The position numbers and the translations under genes were made by a program. 64,000 nucleotides of DNA from Plotosus lineatus (lineage: Eukaryota; Chordata; Actinopteri; Siluriformes; Plotosidae), in NCBI GenBank assembly GCA_024760905.1, contig CM045737.1, positions 13,743,726-13,807,725 of the forward strand, written 5' to 3'. The notes under the pieces are model-generated. The model was not told the DNA's origin, ran no database searches, and saw nothing but the letters and a program-made list of their open reading frames with translations. Shown here one piece after another: positions 24,201 to 34,567 of the stretch (the first letter of the stretch is position 1; every line of letters begins with the position of its first letter).

Positions 24201-26716
24201 GTTTTGATGGGGGAGGTATTGGGTTGTTTTTTTTGTTGAGTTTTTTTATTGCATAATTGGCCTTATTTTGCAGCATTTTCCTTAATTTTTTTCCCCAATT
24301 CTTCCTTCATTTCCTTATTTTGATGAATATTTAAAAAAAAAAAAATCCCGCGATCCACTGAAGCCACATGAATTGAGGCGTGAAATAGTGAGGGATCCCT
24401 GTGATGCATTTTATTACAACTTGAGGCCCATTTGAGACTGATTTTGAGAGAGCTTGAAATGAGCAGGAATATGAGGAATAGTAGTTGGTCTAATTCACAT
24501 AAAGAAAAGGCACAGCGCATCCCCCAGGCCCACAAGGCGCACCGGATTATAAGGCGCAACACCAACCGACGGTCCCTGGCCACGCCCAAGGTGCACAGGA
24601 TTATAAAGTGCATTAAGCGAAACAAAAGTCACAAGTCCGAGTTGATTCAGCTCATTCACAGTAACTCTGAACACTGTTCAGCGGTAACAATACAAAACAA
24701 TAAACTCACTTTTTCAGTTCATTCCTCTTCCAGAAATCCAGTTGCACGAGTTGGACATAAAGCCCGGATCCCTCTAACATACCACATGTTGACACCAGTA
24801 TCTAGTTGTTGGAGCTCTTTGGTTAATCCACCAGAATGATGGGAAGCTCTGAATTAGTTTGTTTCACTTGGGTTTTGACGGTGTCATGTGAGATGGAGTC
24901 GTGTGGCTTCATCCATACATAAAGTGCACCGGATTATAACTGGTGCTGGACTGGTGCTTTTTTTTTTTTTTTTTTTTTTTAAACCTAGTTTTTCGTGTTC
25001 TGTGTCAAAGTGTAAATCCTTTAACTTTTTGCATTCATTTTTTTCACAGCTTCTTTAAAATAAAGTATATATTTTTTTATATATAGAATAAAAAAAATAT
25101 TTTTAAGTCTATTTTGATTGCATTTCCCCCCCAACTGGTTTATTTACCTTGGATCTCTCATAAGACGAAGTTCTGCCAGCTCTTATGCTTCATGCTGTGG
25201 TTTTCTAAATCAGCAGGTCTTGAATAATATGTTTGTGAAAATACTAAGGTGACGTGGTAAGAAGATGCCCCTCAATTGTGTCTTTCAATTTGAAATTACT
25301 AACACCGTACAAGGCAGATGTCTCCAGGTTAATGCATGCTTCTACTGTTTGTGTTGTCGTGTCATTTGAAGATTTTGACCATAATTATGAAAATCCGGAG
25401 ACAGTGTAAAATGGCTTTAATGCCTAAAGGATTCATGTAATATCATTTGATAAACTCCTTGAATTACAGCCAAAAATCTGCACTTTAGTCTCATCTTGAA
25501 TACGTTTTCAAATTGTTGTGGTGGAGTACAGAAATAAAGCGAGAAAAGTTGCAGCCCTGTACAAATACTTATGAACTTGTAACTGGAGACTGCTGTGATG
25601 GTGGTTACCAAGGGCTCAACATCAAATTCATGTGCGTGTGTGCGCGCGCGCGTGTATTTATATTACATTCACTGATTTAAACTAATCTTTCCAATGATGG
25701 CGAAGTCCTAACTTTACTTTTGTTTCTACCTTAGGTCGCTATTTTGATCCCCTTTAGGAATCGCCACGAACATCTCCCCATCCTCTTTCAGCACCTCGTT
25801 CCCATGCTTCAACGACAACGCTTACAGTTTGCATTTTATCTCATTGAGCAGGTATGTAGCTTAAATATCTTTTTAATTCTTTGAATTGTATTTTTGCGGG
25901 TAGTGGTGACCTGGTGGTAAGGCACTGGATCATCACTGATCCCAAGGTTAGGGATTCAAGCCCCACTCCCAACGGGTTGTCAACCCCCCCCCCCCAGACA
26001 ACTGTATTACCAAAAGCTGGCCATGTCTCTCACTGTTTGTGGTGACAGGTTCATGGAAAAGAACCATTGCTAACTTTCGACAAGAGTAGCTGCATTGCCG
26101 TCAGCGTGTTTCTGCCCTGCGATGGCCTGGCGAGCCGTTCAGGGTGTACTCTGCCCTCGCCCAGAGTTGGCTGAGCTGGGCGCCAGCCTCTCTGCAACCT
26201 TACTTAGGATCAAGCGGTTCAGAAAGTGAATGAGTGAAGGGAATTTTGGCTTGGTACATGCACACACAAAGCTCGATGTAGATCAAGATGTCATGACTAT
26301 AAGGGTCAATAAAACTGTGCAAAAACATTTCTGCAAATTAGTTTGACAATTTCATAAAAAACCGTGTGGCCATATTGCAATTAACAAACAGTAGTACTGT
26401 ATAGCAAAAATAATGGTTAGTGTTTCTGTGAATCTTGAATATGCTTTTGAGCAATAAATATTTAGTAGACAAAAACATCCACTACGATATTTTCTGATTT
26501 ACAAATTAAATTTGCTGGGGAGGAGCTGAAGAGGTTTTCAGAACCGCAGCCAATTAAATCAAGGTTTTTCTGTGAAGCTATATTTAAATTATCTATTACT
26601 GCAGTCGACATGTTAATATATGATGCTCATTTGGTTGTGCTGCCCTCAGCTGGTGAATGTGGGCATGACGTACATACTCCACCCTATTTTGGATGCATGT
26701 AATGTTCACTGTACAA

Positions 26717-26780
<64 letters not shown>

Positions 26781-27213
26781 TTTTACAGGCCGGTGTGCAG
26801 CCTTTCAATCGAGCCATGTTGTTTAACGTGGGCTTCAAGGAGGCAATGAAAGACCTGGATTGGGACTGCGTGGTCTTTCACGATGTCGATCATATCCCTG
26901 AAAATGACCGGAATTATTACGGCTGTGGGCAGATGCCTCGTCACTTCGCCACAAAACTCGACAAGTACATGTACATGTATGTATAATTCATGGTTGTCTA
27001 CAGTATACAATCTACTAATTGGATATTTTCCAAAACCTTTTTTTTTTTTTAATCTTCCCAATACTTGACCTTTGAGAACCTGATCTGATACCCATGCACT
27101 AAAAATATCTGCATTAAGTTTTGGTAGCACATGCATAATACATACCCTGTGTAGACACAGACCTGTAAACAACAACACATGCTGAGAATAACTGCCCATT
27201 CCCGTTGCCTCTG

Positions 27214-27254
<41 letters not shown>

Positions 27255-29977
27255 ACAACATTTGGTCCCTTTTTTGTACCTTTGTGACTTCATTGTATTC
27301 TTTTGATGGTAGGTAGTCTGTTGGTCTTTTTGCACCTGAGCCTAGTGGCTCATCAGGCTGGTGCTTATCCCCGGTTTCTGTAGCATGAAGTGACCAGGAG
27401 TACAACTCCTCCTGGATGGGACGCGAGTCCATCACAGGTTACCTTTCCAGTATATGTTTACTGGTAACCATTTATACTGCTGAGTGAACAGAGCAACACT
27501 CGTGGTTAAAACCTTGCTAGGGGTCTTAGCACAGTGGGGGCCGAACAGGGATTCGAACGCACAACCTCCCGATCATGTGCCTAGCACCCTGTTCACTACA
27601 CCACCGGCCCTTTCTCGCTCGTTATAAGATTGCTGGTGTTGAATTTGCAAACGTGGGTTCTTCCCCTTAAAATTATGACAGAATACGCATGTTACTATTT
27701 CACTGGTGAGGAAAATGTTTCAGTCATTGACATGTTAACTGTGATTAGTGGTTCAGTGGTGCCTCACCTTACGATAGTCCCAGCAAACGAAAAATCCAAG
27801 TTGCGAAAAACATTTTGCAAAATTTTTTTTCTCTGTATATGAAACAAATTCTCCTTACGAAACGCGCCAAACACGCCATTCAGACATTTGCATGAGCTGC
27901 TTTCCCATTGACTATCTTTTAACATCCGCTCCGCTGGCCTCCCATTGGCTCGGAGGGATGACGTGGCTCCCTCCCATTGGCTATCTCTCAACATCCTGCC
28001 TCGCTGGCCTCCCTTTGGCTAGGAGGGATGACGCGGCTCCCGCCCATTGGCTATTATGGAGCTGCATCTCCCATAATGCTTTTCGTGTAAAGGACAGAGT
28101 TACTGTTGTTTCATGAGTTTTTGAGTGTGCTCTCAGTCTTTTAACCTTCCATAAACATTTGTAAGATTATAACGCTGCTCAGAAGACATGGTCAACATGC
28201 GCGAGCGCACACACGCATGCACCTGCATGTGATTTCCGGTGCGAGTGAAAAGAAGAAGCGGGCTCGTAGCATGTGGTTGAGTAATATCGCAAAGGAATAT
28301 GGCCAAACTCGTCTACCATCGGTATGATGTTGAAGCAGAAGGAGGCCTTAAAAGGTATAATTTTATCATTTTTAAAGGGTTTAGGGGGTAGTATTGGGGG
28401 CCTTGGAACGAATCGCACGTTTTACATGTAAAATGCGGTTCAATTTATGAAATAGCTAGGTTAAGAAAAAGGCTCTGGAACGGATTAATTTCGTAAGGTG
28501 AGGTACCACTGTACTTACAGCCCAAAGTTCATCATTCTCATGGCTATAAACAGACGCTGACCAGATCAGAGCAGGAGTCCACTGTACTGCACTAAGCTAC
28601 TGATGATTTGTGGTGGGGGTTTTTTTTTTTTGCCCCCCACCCAAATCCCCCTTACATGGAGTTGCCAGCATTTCTAAGGTCGACCTTCACCATGATGATG
28701 ATGCACAATTTCAACAAATCAAATTAGTTTCGAACTGGTTTCATGAATATCAGTGAGTTCAGTGTTCTCCAGTGGCCTGAGTTCTTCTGGATGGAGTGAA
28801 TGGGAGAGTCACAACATGAAAGTGCACGTGAAAAATTCCTTTTATTGTGTGATACATGAGACATAATCCGATAAGAATGATTCCCATGTCTTGTGGAATC
28901 CACACCATGAAGCTGTTCTGCGAGCCGAAGAAACCACTATCCAGTATTAATGTGGTTGTGTCGATGATAAAGTGCTCCGTGTGTGTGTGGATGTGTGTAG
29001 ACCACTAATACAGAGCTGGAGATGAGGAACAAGGTTGTTTAAATTGTATTTTCAATATTATTGACAAATAATTGTCGCGTGTGTGTGTGTGTGTGTGTGT
29101 GTGTTCAGTTTACCCTACAGTGAATTCTTTGGAGGAGTGAGTGGACTTACAGTAGAACAGTTCCGTAAGATCAACGGCTTTCCCAATGCATTCTGGGGTT
29201 GGGGAGGGGAGGATGATGACCTCTGGAACAGGTGGGTAAATGTGTGCGAATATAATTGGACAGCGATGCTGTACTCAAACAGTGTGCACATGTTTTCAAT
29301 GTCCATCCTCGTGTGACATTTCAGGGTGCACTTTGTTGGCTTTAATGTGACCAGACCCGAAGGAGACATTGGTAAATACAAATCGATTCCCCATCACCAC
29401 CGAGGAGAAGTGCAGTTCCTGGGAAGGTTGGTTTGCTCTTCGTCTTCCTGTGTGTCCGTCTATTTCGCTGACAGTCAGTCTTAAGATACTTTATGTTGTG
29501 CGAATGAAATAAAGCATAATCTGGACTTTTGGTGAATTACGCAGCGGAGATACAGAGCTATTTGTGGTCGTGGCCAACTGTAAACAGAGGGAGCAAATGC
29601 ATGATGAGTTCAGCAAATATGTACACTCGCTTGCATCGTGTAGAGGTTAAACTAACAATGTGTGTCTCCTCCGGGGCAGTGACCCAGTACTGACGCACGT
29701 TAGGTGCAGTAGTGCACCTAAACTCTTTACGTTTAACTGACTGTGTGAGGTTCTTCTCTTTTTTTTCTTTTGTTTGTTTTTTTTAATAAGTGTGTTGTTG
29801 TCCCCCCCCCTCCTCCATCTTTCTTCCAGGTACAAGTTGCTGCGGTATTCAAAAGAAAGGCAATATCTGGATGGCCTCAATAATCTTCAGTATTCTCCAG
29901 AAATCTCTTTAAGTAGTCTGTATAAGAACATCACTGTTAACCTGAGCCCTGAGCTCGCCCCCATAGAGGAGTACTGA
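21096..29977 (+). CDS. B4GALT6: beta-1,4-galactosyltransferase 6, coding exons 2-9 (exon 1 outside window)
   Basis: Golgi type II glycosyltransferase of family GT7; it adds galactose from UDP-Gal to glucosylceramide, making lactosylceramide. Eight exons join in frame: 21096-21212, 21349-21462, 21806-21927, 25735-25851, 26789-26976, 29109-29231, 29325-29426 and 29830-29977. They total 1031 bp (342 residues plus a shared first codon), against about 382 residues in the human protein; the missing part is the cytoplasmic tail and membrane anchor of exon 1. Visible motifs are PFRNRHEHLP, FNRAMLFNVGF, the metal-binding DVD, GWGGEDDD and the HHHRGE histidines. B4GALT5 is the near relative. YTNKNSTLNGT, the C-terminal ELAPIEEY and the TTR/desmoglein synteny favour B4GALT6, although GPIEVNMTE in exon 4 looks more like B4GALT5. 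All introns are GT-AG. Confidence 0.95.
21349..21462 (+). CDS. B4GALT6: B4GALT6 coding exon 3
   Basis: Acceptor cttcccag and donor GTGAGT bound 114 bp that read YPDGNNSSEYFAQ, TTYLPENFTY and CPERLPSM. Two N-glycosylation sequons (NNSS, NFTY) and the conserved Cys-Pro are visible. Only 136 bp of intron separates it from exon 2. Confidence 0.93.
   Translation: MILMATTPVNILLNRLHTFLRISHTPRTCHALNVYLL
21806..21927 (+). CDS. B4GALT6: B4GALT6 coding exon 4
   Basis: 122 bp between acceptor ctctgcag and donor GTAATT. It encodes GPIEVNMTEVPVEEVE and the family block GGHWKPKDCKPRWK, which begins the catalytic domain and carries one of its disulfide cysteines. Confidence 0.93.
22455..22781 (+). repeat. 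SINE family A with target-site duplication
   Basis: Family A copy with a short deletion across the B box. A 16-bp exact duplication (agttactgttgtttca) is at 22439-22454 and 22782-22797. Confidence 0.95.
22823..23232 (+). repeat. SINE family C (tRNA-derived)
   Basis: Head ggcacggtggcgtagtgg, B box gggttcgattcccgg, body ctgtgtggagtttgcatg, and a long 3' part ending cgggactgacggaggcc. An 8-bp duplication (gctcattg) flanks it. The second copy is at 53353-53771. Confidence 0.93.
23943..24401 (-). mobile_element. MITE ('gatccctc' family), reverse orientation
   Basis: Inverted copy of the 43723-44178 element: it begins GGATCCCTCACTTTCCGC and ends AGTGAGGGATCCCTG, with ggaccgagatccc near its left side. 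Confidence 0.85.
24505..24945. mobile_element. MITE ('gcgcaccggattataa' family)
   Basis: Contains gcgcaccggattataaggcg at the left, repeated as gtgcacaggattataaagtg, and gtgcaccggattataac at the right. The core is shared inversely with 16370-16945. Followed by a T run. Confidence 0.6.
25735..25851 (+). CDS. B4GALT6: B4GALT6 coding exon 5
   Basis: 117 bp, phase 0 at both ends (acceptor accttag, donor GTATGT). It reads VAILIPFRNRHEHLPIL and QRLQFAFYLIEQ. PFRNR is the UDP-sugar-binding motif of family GT7. It follows a 3.8 kb intron holding two MITEs. Confidence 0.95.
25899..26240 (+). repeat. chimeric SINE: family A head, different tail
   Basis: Head and middle are family A (tagtggtgacctggtgg; agaaccattgctaactttcg; cgtcagcgtgtttctgcc). 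At about 26118 it switches to cgatggcctggcgagcc, ending gtgaatgagtgaa. That second tail occurs alone at 51420-51545 and 53915-54000. Confidence 0.8.
26717..26785 (+). repeat. B4GALT6: TG/TA/T compound microsatellite at a splice acceptor
   Basis: TG run, TA run and T run end directly at the exon 6 acceptor (tttttacag, 26788). Confidence 0.95.
26789..26976 (+). CDS. B4GALT6: B4GALT6 coding exon 6 (catalytic core)
   Basis: 188 bp reading AGVQPFNRAMLFNVGF, FHDVDHIPENDRNYYGC and MPRHFATKLDKYMY. The DVD triplet is the Mn-binding DXD motif. Reading through past the donor meets a stop after MYMYV; the true donor is GTATGT at 26977, which splits an Ile codon completed by the first base of exon 7. The acceptor is preceded directly by GT, TA and T runs. 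Confidence 0.95.
27217..27252 (+). repeat. TG microsatellite
   Basis: Perfect TG run followed by TA in B4GALT6 intron 6. Confidence 0.95.
27308..27609 (-). repeat. SINE family D (tRNA-derived)
   Basis: On the - strand: head ggccggtggtgtagtgaac, B box gtgcgttcgaatccctg, body tggactcgcgtcccatcc, tail gatgagccactaggctc. Copies at 41514-41808 and 60076-60369. Confidence 0.88.
27754..28511. mobile_element. complete MITE (reference copy for 22105)
   Basis: Inverted ends CAGTGGTGCCTCACCTTACG and CGTAAGGTGAGGTACCACTG. 758 bp without transposase. TA follows on the right; the left flank is TT, probably mutated. Confidence 0.88.
29078..29105 (+). repeat. B4GALT6: TG microsatellite at a splice acceptor
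   Basis: The TG run ends three bases before the AG of the exon 7 acceptor and stands where the pyrimidine tract should be. Confidence 0.95.
29109..29231 (+). CDS. B4GALT6: B4GALT6 coding exon 7
   Basis: 123 bp reading LPYSEFFGGVSGLTVEQF and RKINGFPNAFWGWGGEDDD. The GWGGEDDD stretch binds the acceptor and includes the proposed catalytic acid. The donor GTGGGT splits an Arg codon. The acceptor is preceded by an uninterrupted TG run instead of a normal pyrimidine tract. Confidence 0.95.
29325..29426 (+). CDS. B4GALT6: B4GALT6 coding exon 8
   Basis: 102 bp reading VHFVGFNVTRPEGDIGKY and SIPHHHRGEVQFLG. The histidine cluster supplies a metal ligand in this family. Acceptor atttcag, donor GTTGGT; phase 1 in, phase 2 out. 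Confidence 0.95.
29830..29977 (+). CDS. B4GALT6: B4GALT6 coding exon 9 (C terminus and stop)
   Basis: 148 bp of coding sequence from acceptor cttccag, reading YKLLRYSKERQYLDGLNNL, LYKNITVNLSPELAPIEEY and stop TGA at 29975-29977. The ending resembles human B4GALT6 (ELAPIEDY) more than B4GALT5 (ELAQVNEY). Confidence 0.95.
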
Positions 29978-30493
29978 CGCCGGTCTCTCCACCCGCTCCA
30001 CCTGGCCATCAGAACCCGAAAACAACAACAACAAGACCCGGCATAGTGGAGAATGGTGCGGCCCGACCATCGCATACGGCCACCAGGCAACCTTAAAACC
30101 AAGAGACAAAAGGTTTAAAGGCCTGACTATTAAAATGATTGTGTGTGCGTGAAGTCATACTTGTTTTTGTGAGCGTTTGCGTCCCAATGCATGTCTCTAT
30201 GTTTAAGCAGCTTTAGCTACTCAAATCACATCATACTACCAAACGAAACGGAGCAACCGGGGGCGTGTCAGTGTCAACAATCGAAATGTTTACTGCGAAG
30301 CCTTAACTGATTTTCATAGGCTGATCACTGAGTGTTCATTCTCATCCAAGCCAACAATGTAGACCGCTCAGTTTTACAACTCGACAGCAATCGAAATGCC
30401 AATAGATATTTTATGGCACGTTTTGTATCATACAGTAGTGTTTTAAGGCATATGACGATTTATGTATGTACTGTAAATGGTCTTTTTTTGGCC

Positions 30494-30529
<36 letters not shown>

Positions 30530-31371
30530 ACACGTTTCTCAATGTACTTTTGAGCAATCCAGTGTCGTGTGTGTAATGACATTTTTTTTTTTCCCTTTTC
30601 TTTGGCTGTGAGTGCACGAAGGATCACGACTGCTCACTTGATCCTCTAACATCTTGCATCATTCCAGTGCACATACTCTTACTTTGGCAGCTAACTGTCT
30701 TTTCATATCCTCGCACCTTTCCTTATCTTAAAGACGAATGGAATTGGGATAAGTGCTCTGTCGAAACAAAACACCAATATCAGCTGCATGCCTTAAGTTT
30801 TTTGCCAGATTAATGATTTTTTTTTTTTTAAGGTTCAGTTATTTTTATTTATTTATTATTTTTTGTGCACTGTAACAATGAAAGTGAAGATATATCAGGT
30901 GAGGGGTCGGGGAAACGTTATTATTATTGCTGGTCATTCATTCGAAGAATTGCTGGGCAGTCAGGTACACAGCTGCTACATGCGTAAATAGTGTGTGTGT
31001 GTGTGTGTGAGTGTGTGTGTGAGAGAGAGAGTGGGGGGGGGGGGGGGGTGGAAATTACAGCTGTGCATATAAAGTACCTTGTGATGTTGCACTCAAGTGA
31101 AATAAGTTGGGCCTGGATGAGAGAGTGATGTCGGCGTTACTCTTGAATGGCATCTGAATTGATTTTGAGCAATGAAGACTTTATGCTGTTAAAGTTTTGA
31201 GCTGTTAGTTGGTCGTGCTTTTCTTTGTACACGTTGATTGCTTTTGTATATACAGCTTCATGTTGAAGATGTTTCATCATTTTTTTTTTTTTATGTGATT
31301 TTTAGTTATAATTAGTAGTCCGTTTTTGTTAATTTATATTTGTCCTAAATAGGAAACTGTTTGATATTTGG

Positions 31372-31372
<1 letters not shown>

Positions 31373-31432
<60 letters not shown>
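31373..31432 (+). repeat. B4GALT6: long TG microsatellite in B4GALT6 3' UTR
   Basis: Uninterrupted run of about 29 TG units, then GA-rich sequence. A second TG/GA/G compound run lies at 30992-31050. Confidence 0.95.
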
Positions 31433-31433
<1 letters not shown>

Positions 31434-33235
31434 ATTGAGAGAGACACACCTATCCCTTTCCACTGAAGTCAGTGCATATCAGCTGTGCTAGTTACGGCAC
31501 TCGCTTTCCTTCGCCCTGTAGTACTGACATGGCCATAGCACTAATCCCAAGGTGTATTTTAATCTTAAAGCACACCGATGCTTCTCGGGGTAATCCAAAC
31601 CCCGCCCCATGTTTCACAGCTAACACATGGTCCTGTAGTGCACTCAGACTTGTTTCTGTGGTTCCTCCATTCTGAGCTCTTGGTGCTCACTCATGTGGCC
31701 TCCTCTGCTTGTGCTGTTTAATCAAAGTCTCTATGTTCTGCTCACTGAGGATGCTTGTACTCTGTAGACAGACCCAGGTTTCTTATGTTCGTTGACCTGC
31801 AGATGAAAGTCTGTGCACTTTTGAGCAATGGGGTGAGGGATTCCAATGAAAACAGGTTGAAGAAGAGGGAGGTTGATGCTCCACTGAATGAGTTAGAGGT
31901 GCCAAAGTTCTGTCGCGGCGTCCCTGTATATTGCTTCTATTGTCACTGGTGTTGTGAGGCCTTCAAAGTTGAATTATTGGATACCGCAGGGTTTCTGCCT
32001 GAGAATGGTATGGGGTTTTTTTCCAAAATAAAAGCACGAAATCACCAACTAAAACATCAAACTCTGCACGGATTGAAATACCCCAAATTGAACCTGTATT
32101 CATTTTTAATTAATAAATGTGCACTCCCTAAAGCTGTTTCCTAGGAATTAATTCAATGCACCATGTTTTTGAAAGAAATGAATATTTAAGTAAAATAATA
32201 ATAAAAAAAAAAAACGCTCTTATAACCTAAGTAGCTGTCTGGTTAGGAGGCAGTGTTCTGTGAGGTTTAGGTTTGCTGATGTGACAGTATTTCATTAAGG
32301 TATAAGTCTTGGATTTTAGTGCATCACTTTAGACTCGGTTGAAATGAGTATTCTTTTTACGCAGAAACATTGCAGACTTTCACCTTCAGAACCAAACCTG
32401 AACATTACAAACTGTTGTGTGCAAAATGTGCAATTTTGTTATTAAGCTGTCTTAGTATCCTTCCTCGAATTCCTCAAAGTATTTCTAGCATATTTAAATC
32501 ATAATAGTAAACTAGGAGGTGTTCAAGCCTTCTGTATTAGCACTGCATTAATAATTTGGCTTCCGCTTCGAGTGTGTCGTGTCCAAAATTTTTGTATCCG
32601 TGACCCATTTTGAATTTCTCCTCTTGAGGTGGGCTGGATGTTCAAATCAGTTTCACCGCCAGTTTGTATAGAAAAATAAATTTGCACCCCATCTCTTGTC
32701 TGTCTGTCTTCAAAAAGACTGAAAATATATAGATTTCAAAAATGTATACATTGATTTATTATTATGATGATTATTATTATGATTATTATTATTATTATTA
32801 CAGTATTCATATTTGTGCCTTGAGTTCTTTACACATTTGCATTCATGATTGGTGGTTGCAGTGAGGTGGCTGTTTTGGTGTTTCAGAAATGGAGAGTGCA
32901 CATTTATTTTTCAAAAGAATTTAATTTTAATCTGGATTTAAATGTGTAAAGTAGACTTCTGAAACATTTCAAAAGAAAATGTAATAATTGGGAGCAGGAA
33001 GCCAGGAGGACCCTTTCCCTGTCTTGCCTTGTTTCTTTTTCTTTTTTTTTTTTCCTTCTTTTTTTTCCCCCCCTAGGGTCCAAATGTTCTGGCATTGGAG
33101 ATAAAATGAATTCCTGACTGCTTTGACTGATGTGTACACTTTAACTCCTCCCCTTCCCTCCCATCCCCTCCCCTCCTCCCCGGGTCTCTTCACTGTGTTA
33201 CCGGTTTGCTCACTGCGTTACACTCTGTAATGACC

Positions 33236-33241
33236 ATTAAA
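33236..33241 (+). terminator. B4GALT6: candidate B4GALT6 poly(A) signal ATTAAA
   Basis: ATTAAA lies at the distal end of the repeat-free 3' UTR, followed by a T/G-rich stretch. It is 137 bp from the TTR stop codon on the other strand. An upstream AATAAA at 32675-32680 could give a shorter form. Confidence 0.45.
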
Positions 33242-33377
33242 AGAGTTTCTAGTTGAAAACCTATTACGAGTGTAATCTCTTTCCTGTCTGGGTGCATGCT
33301 TCATGTAGACCTGTCAAGTTAAACTTGTTGCACAGATTCGGAAAATGTAGTTTAGGTGGGGCAGATGCTGCATGAAT

Positions 33378-33485
33378 TCATTCGTGTCCCTTTCCCACTA
33401 CAGCCGTTGTAGTGTAGGAGAAGGGGCTCAGTAAGAGGGCCAGGGTGTAATGGCGATGTCCTTCTGCATGAGCCTCAAACACCAC
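33378..33485 (-). CDS. TTR: TTR exon 4 (C terminus and stop)
   Basis: 108 bp from acceptor acctgcag, reading [35 protein letters not shown] and TGA at 33380-33378. It is 2.6 kb from exon 3, too short for simple ORF scanning, and abuts the B4GALT6 3' end. It forms the last two beta strands at the tetramer's hormone channel. Confidence 0.93.
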   Translation of the reverse strand: MVFEAHAEGHRHYTLALLLSPFSYTTTAVVGKGHE

Positions 33486-34522
33486 CTGCAATCATATCGT
33501 CATTAACAAATATCATACTTCATATACTGCTTAGGCCCAATAACTAAATAAATAAACCTGCACGTTTTTATATTTTGTTGGATCACCTTTGGCTTTGATT
33601 ACAACATAGCTATTACAGCATTGGTATGATAAACTTAAGCAATATTATTTCCATTCAGAGTATATATTTTTTTTATTTTTGCAAAATTATTTACAGACGC
33701 TCCCCGACTTGCGTTCATTCGTTTTACGTTTTTTTCGATTTTACCCCCCTCCCCCCCAAAAAAAGTCACATTTTGAGTTTAGATGTACCTACATAGTACG
33801 CTGATGTAATGTCGCTGCGTCCATTGTTTACAAATGACAAACTGAGTGCCCCTCCTTCCCAGTTCAGTTATATAAAAAAATATCAGTTATATAGCGTGTT
33901 ACCCTTGTGTTAAGACGTCGTCTCTGTGATCTTTGTGTTTACACTGTTTCGCGGACTTTTGTAACCCTAAGCAAATCTGGTTGGTCAGAAGTGTAAGCCT
34001 ACTAGCATGGGTGCAAGTCTCATACACAGAGATGAATTAACTATCTGCTCAGATCGGCAAAATCCACCATGCATATTCGGTTAAGTAAAGAGAGTTGTAA
34101 TATGAATGAAAAACTGAATCCAGGAACGAGAACTCTCCGCTCCGTGATTCACATCCGTGCAGGCTGTGTTGTAAACGGGTTCAACAGCACCCTTGTGCAC
34201 TTGAAAGACCAGAAGTCCGAATAACCCACAGCACGTACACTACTTTTGCAAGCACACTACTTTCAGTATTGAGCGCCTCACGTGTTGGGAGTCAGTATAA
34301 ATAAGTGACTTATTTGAAATTAATGTTGATATTATTTGACAATTTTATGTTTATAATAATTGATTTCGGGGTGTTTGAGATACGGTAATGGTATTTATGG
34401 ATGTATAGTACAGTATGAGTGTCACAAGTCACTGTAACAGCTTACGTTCACTTTCAACTGGCATTCGGCCGTCTGGAACCAGTTAAAAACGTAAGTCGGG
34501 GAGCGTCTGTATTTATTTGGTA

Positions 34523-34567
<45 letters not shown>

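Larger units (their letters stand above)
29978..33260 (+). other. B4GALT6: B4GALT6 3' untranslated region (end inferred)
   Basis: About 3.3 kb follows the stop without transposons I recognise, unlike its surroundings, and is rich in T runs and ATTTA-type stretches, as expected of a long 3' UTR. It holds TG runs at 30992-31050 and 31373-31432 and an ATT run at 32758-32802. Candidate poly(A) signals are AATAAA at 32675-32680 and ATTAAA at 33236-33241; the second would put the 3' end just short of TTR exon 4. The 3' end is an inference. Confidence 0.6.
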
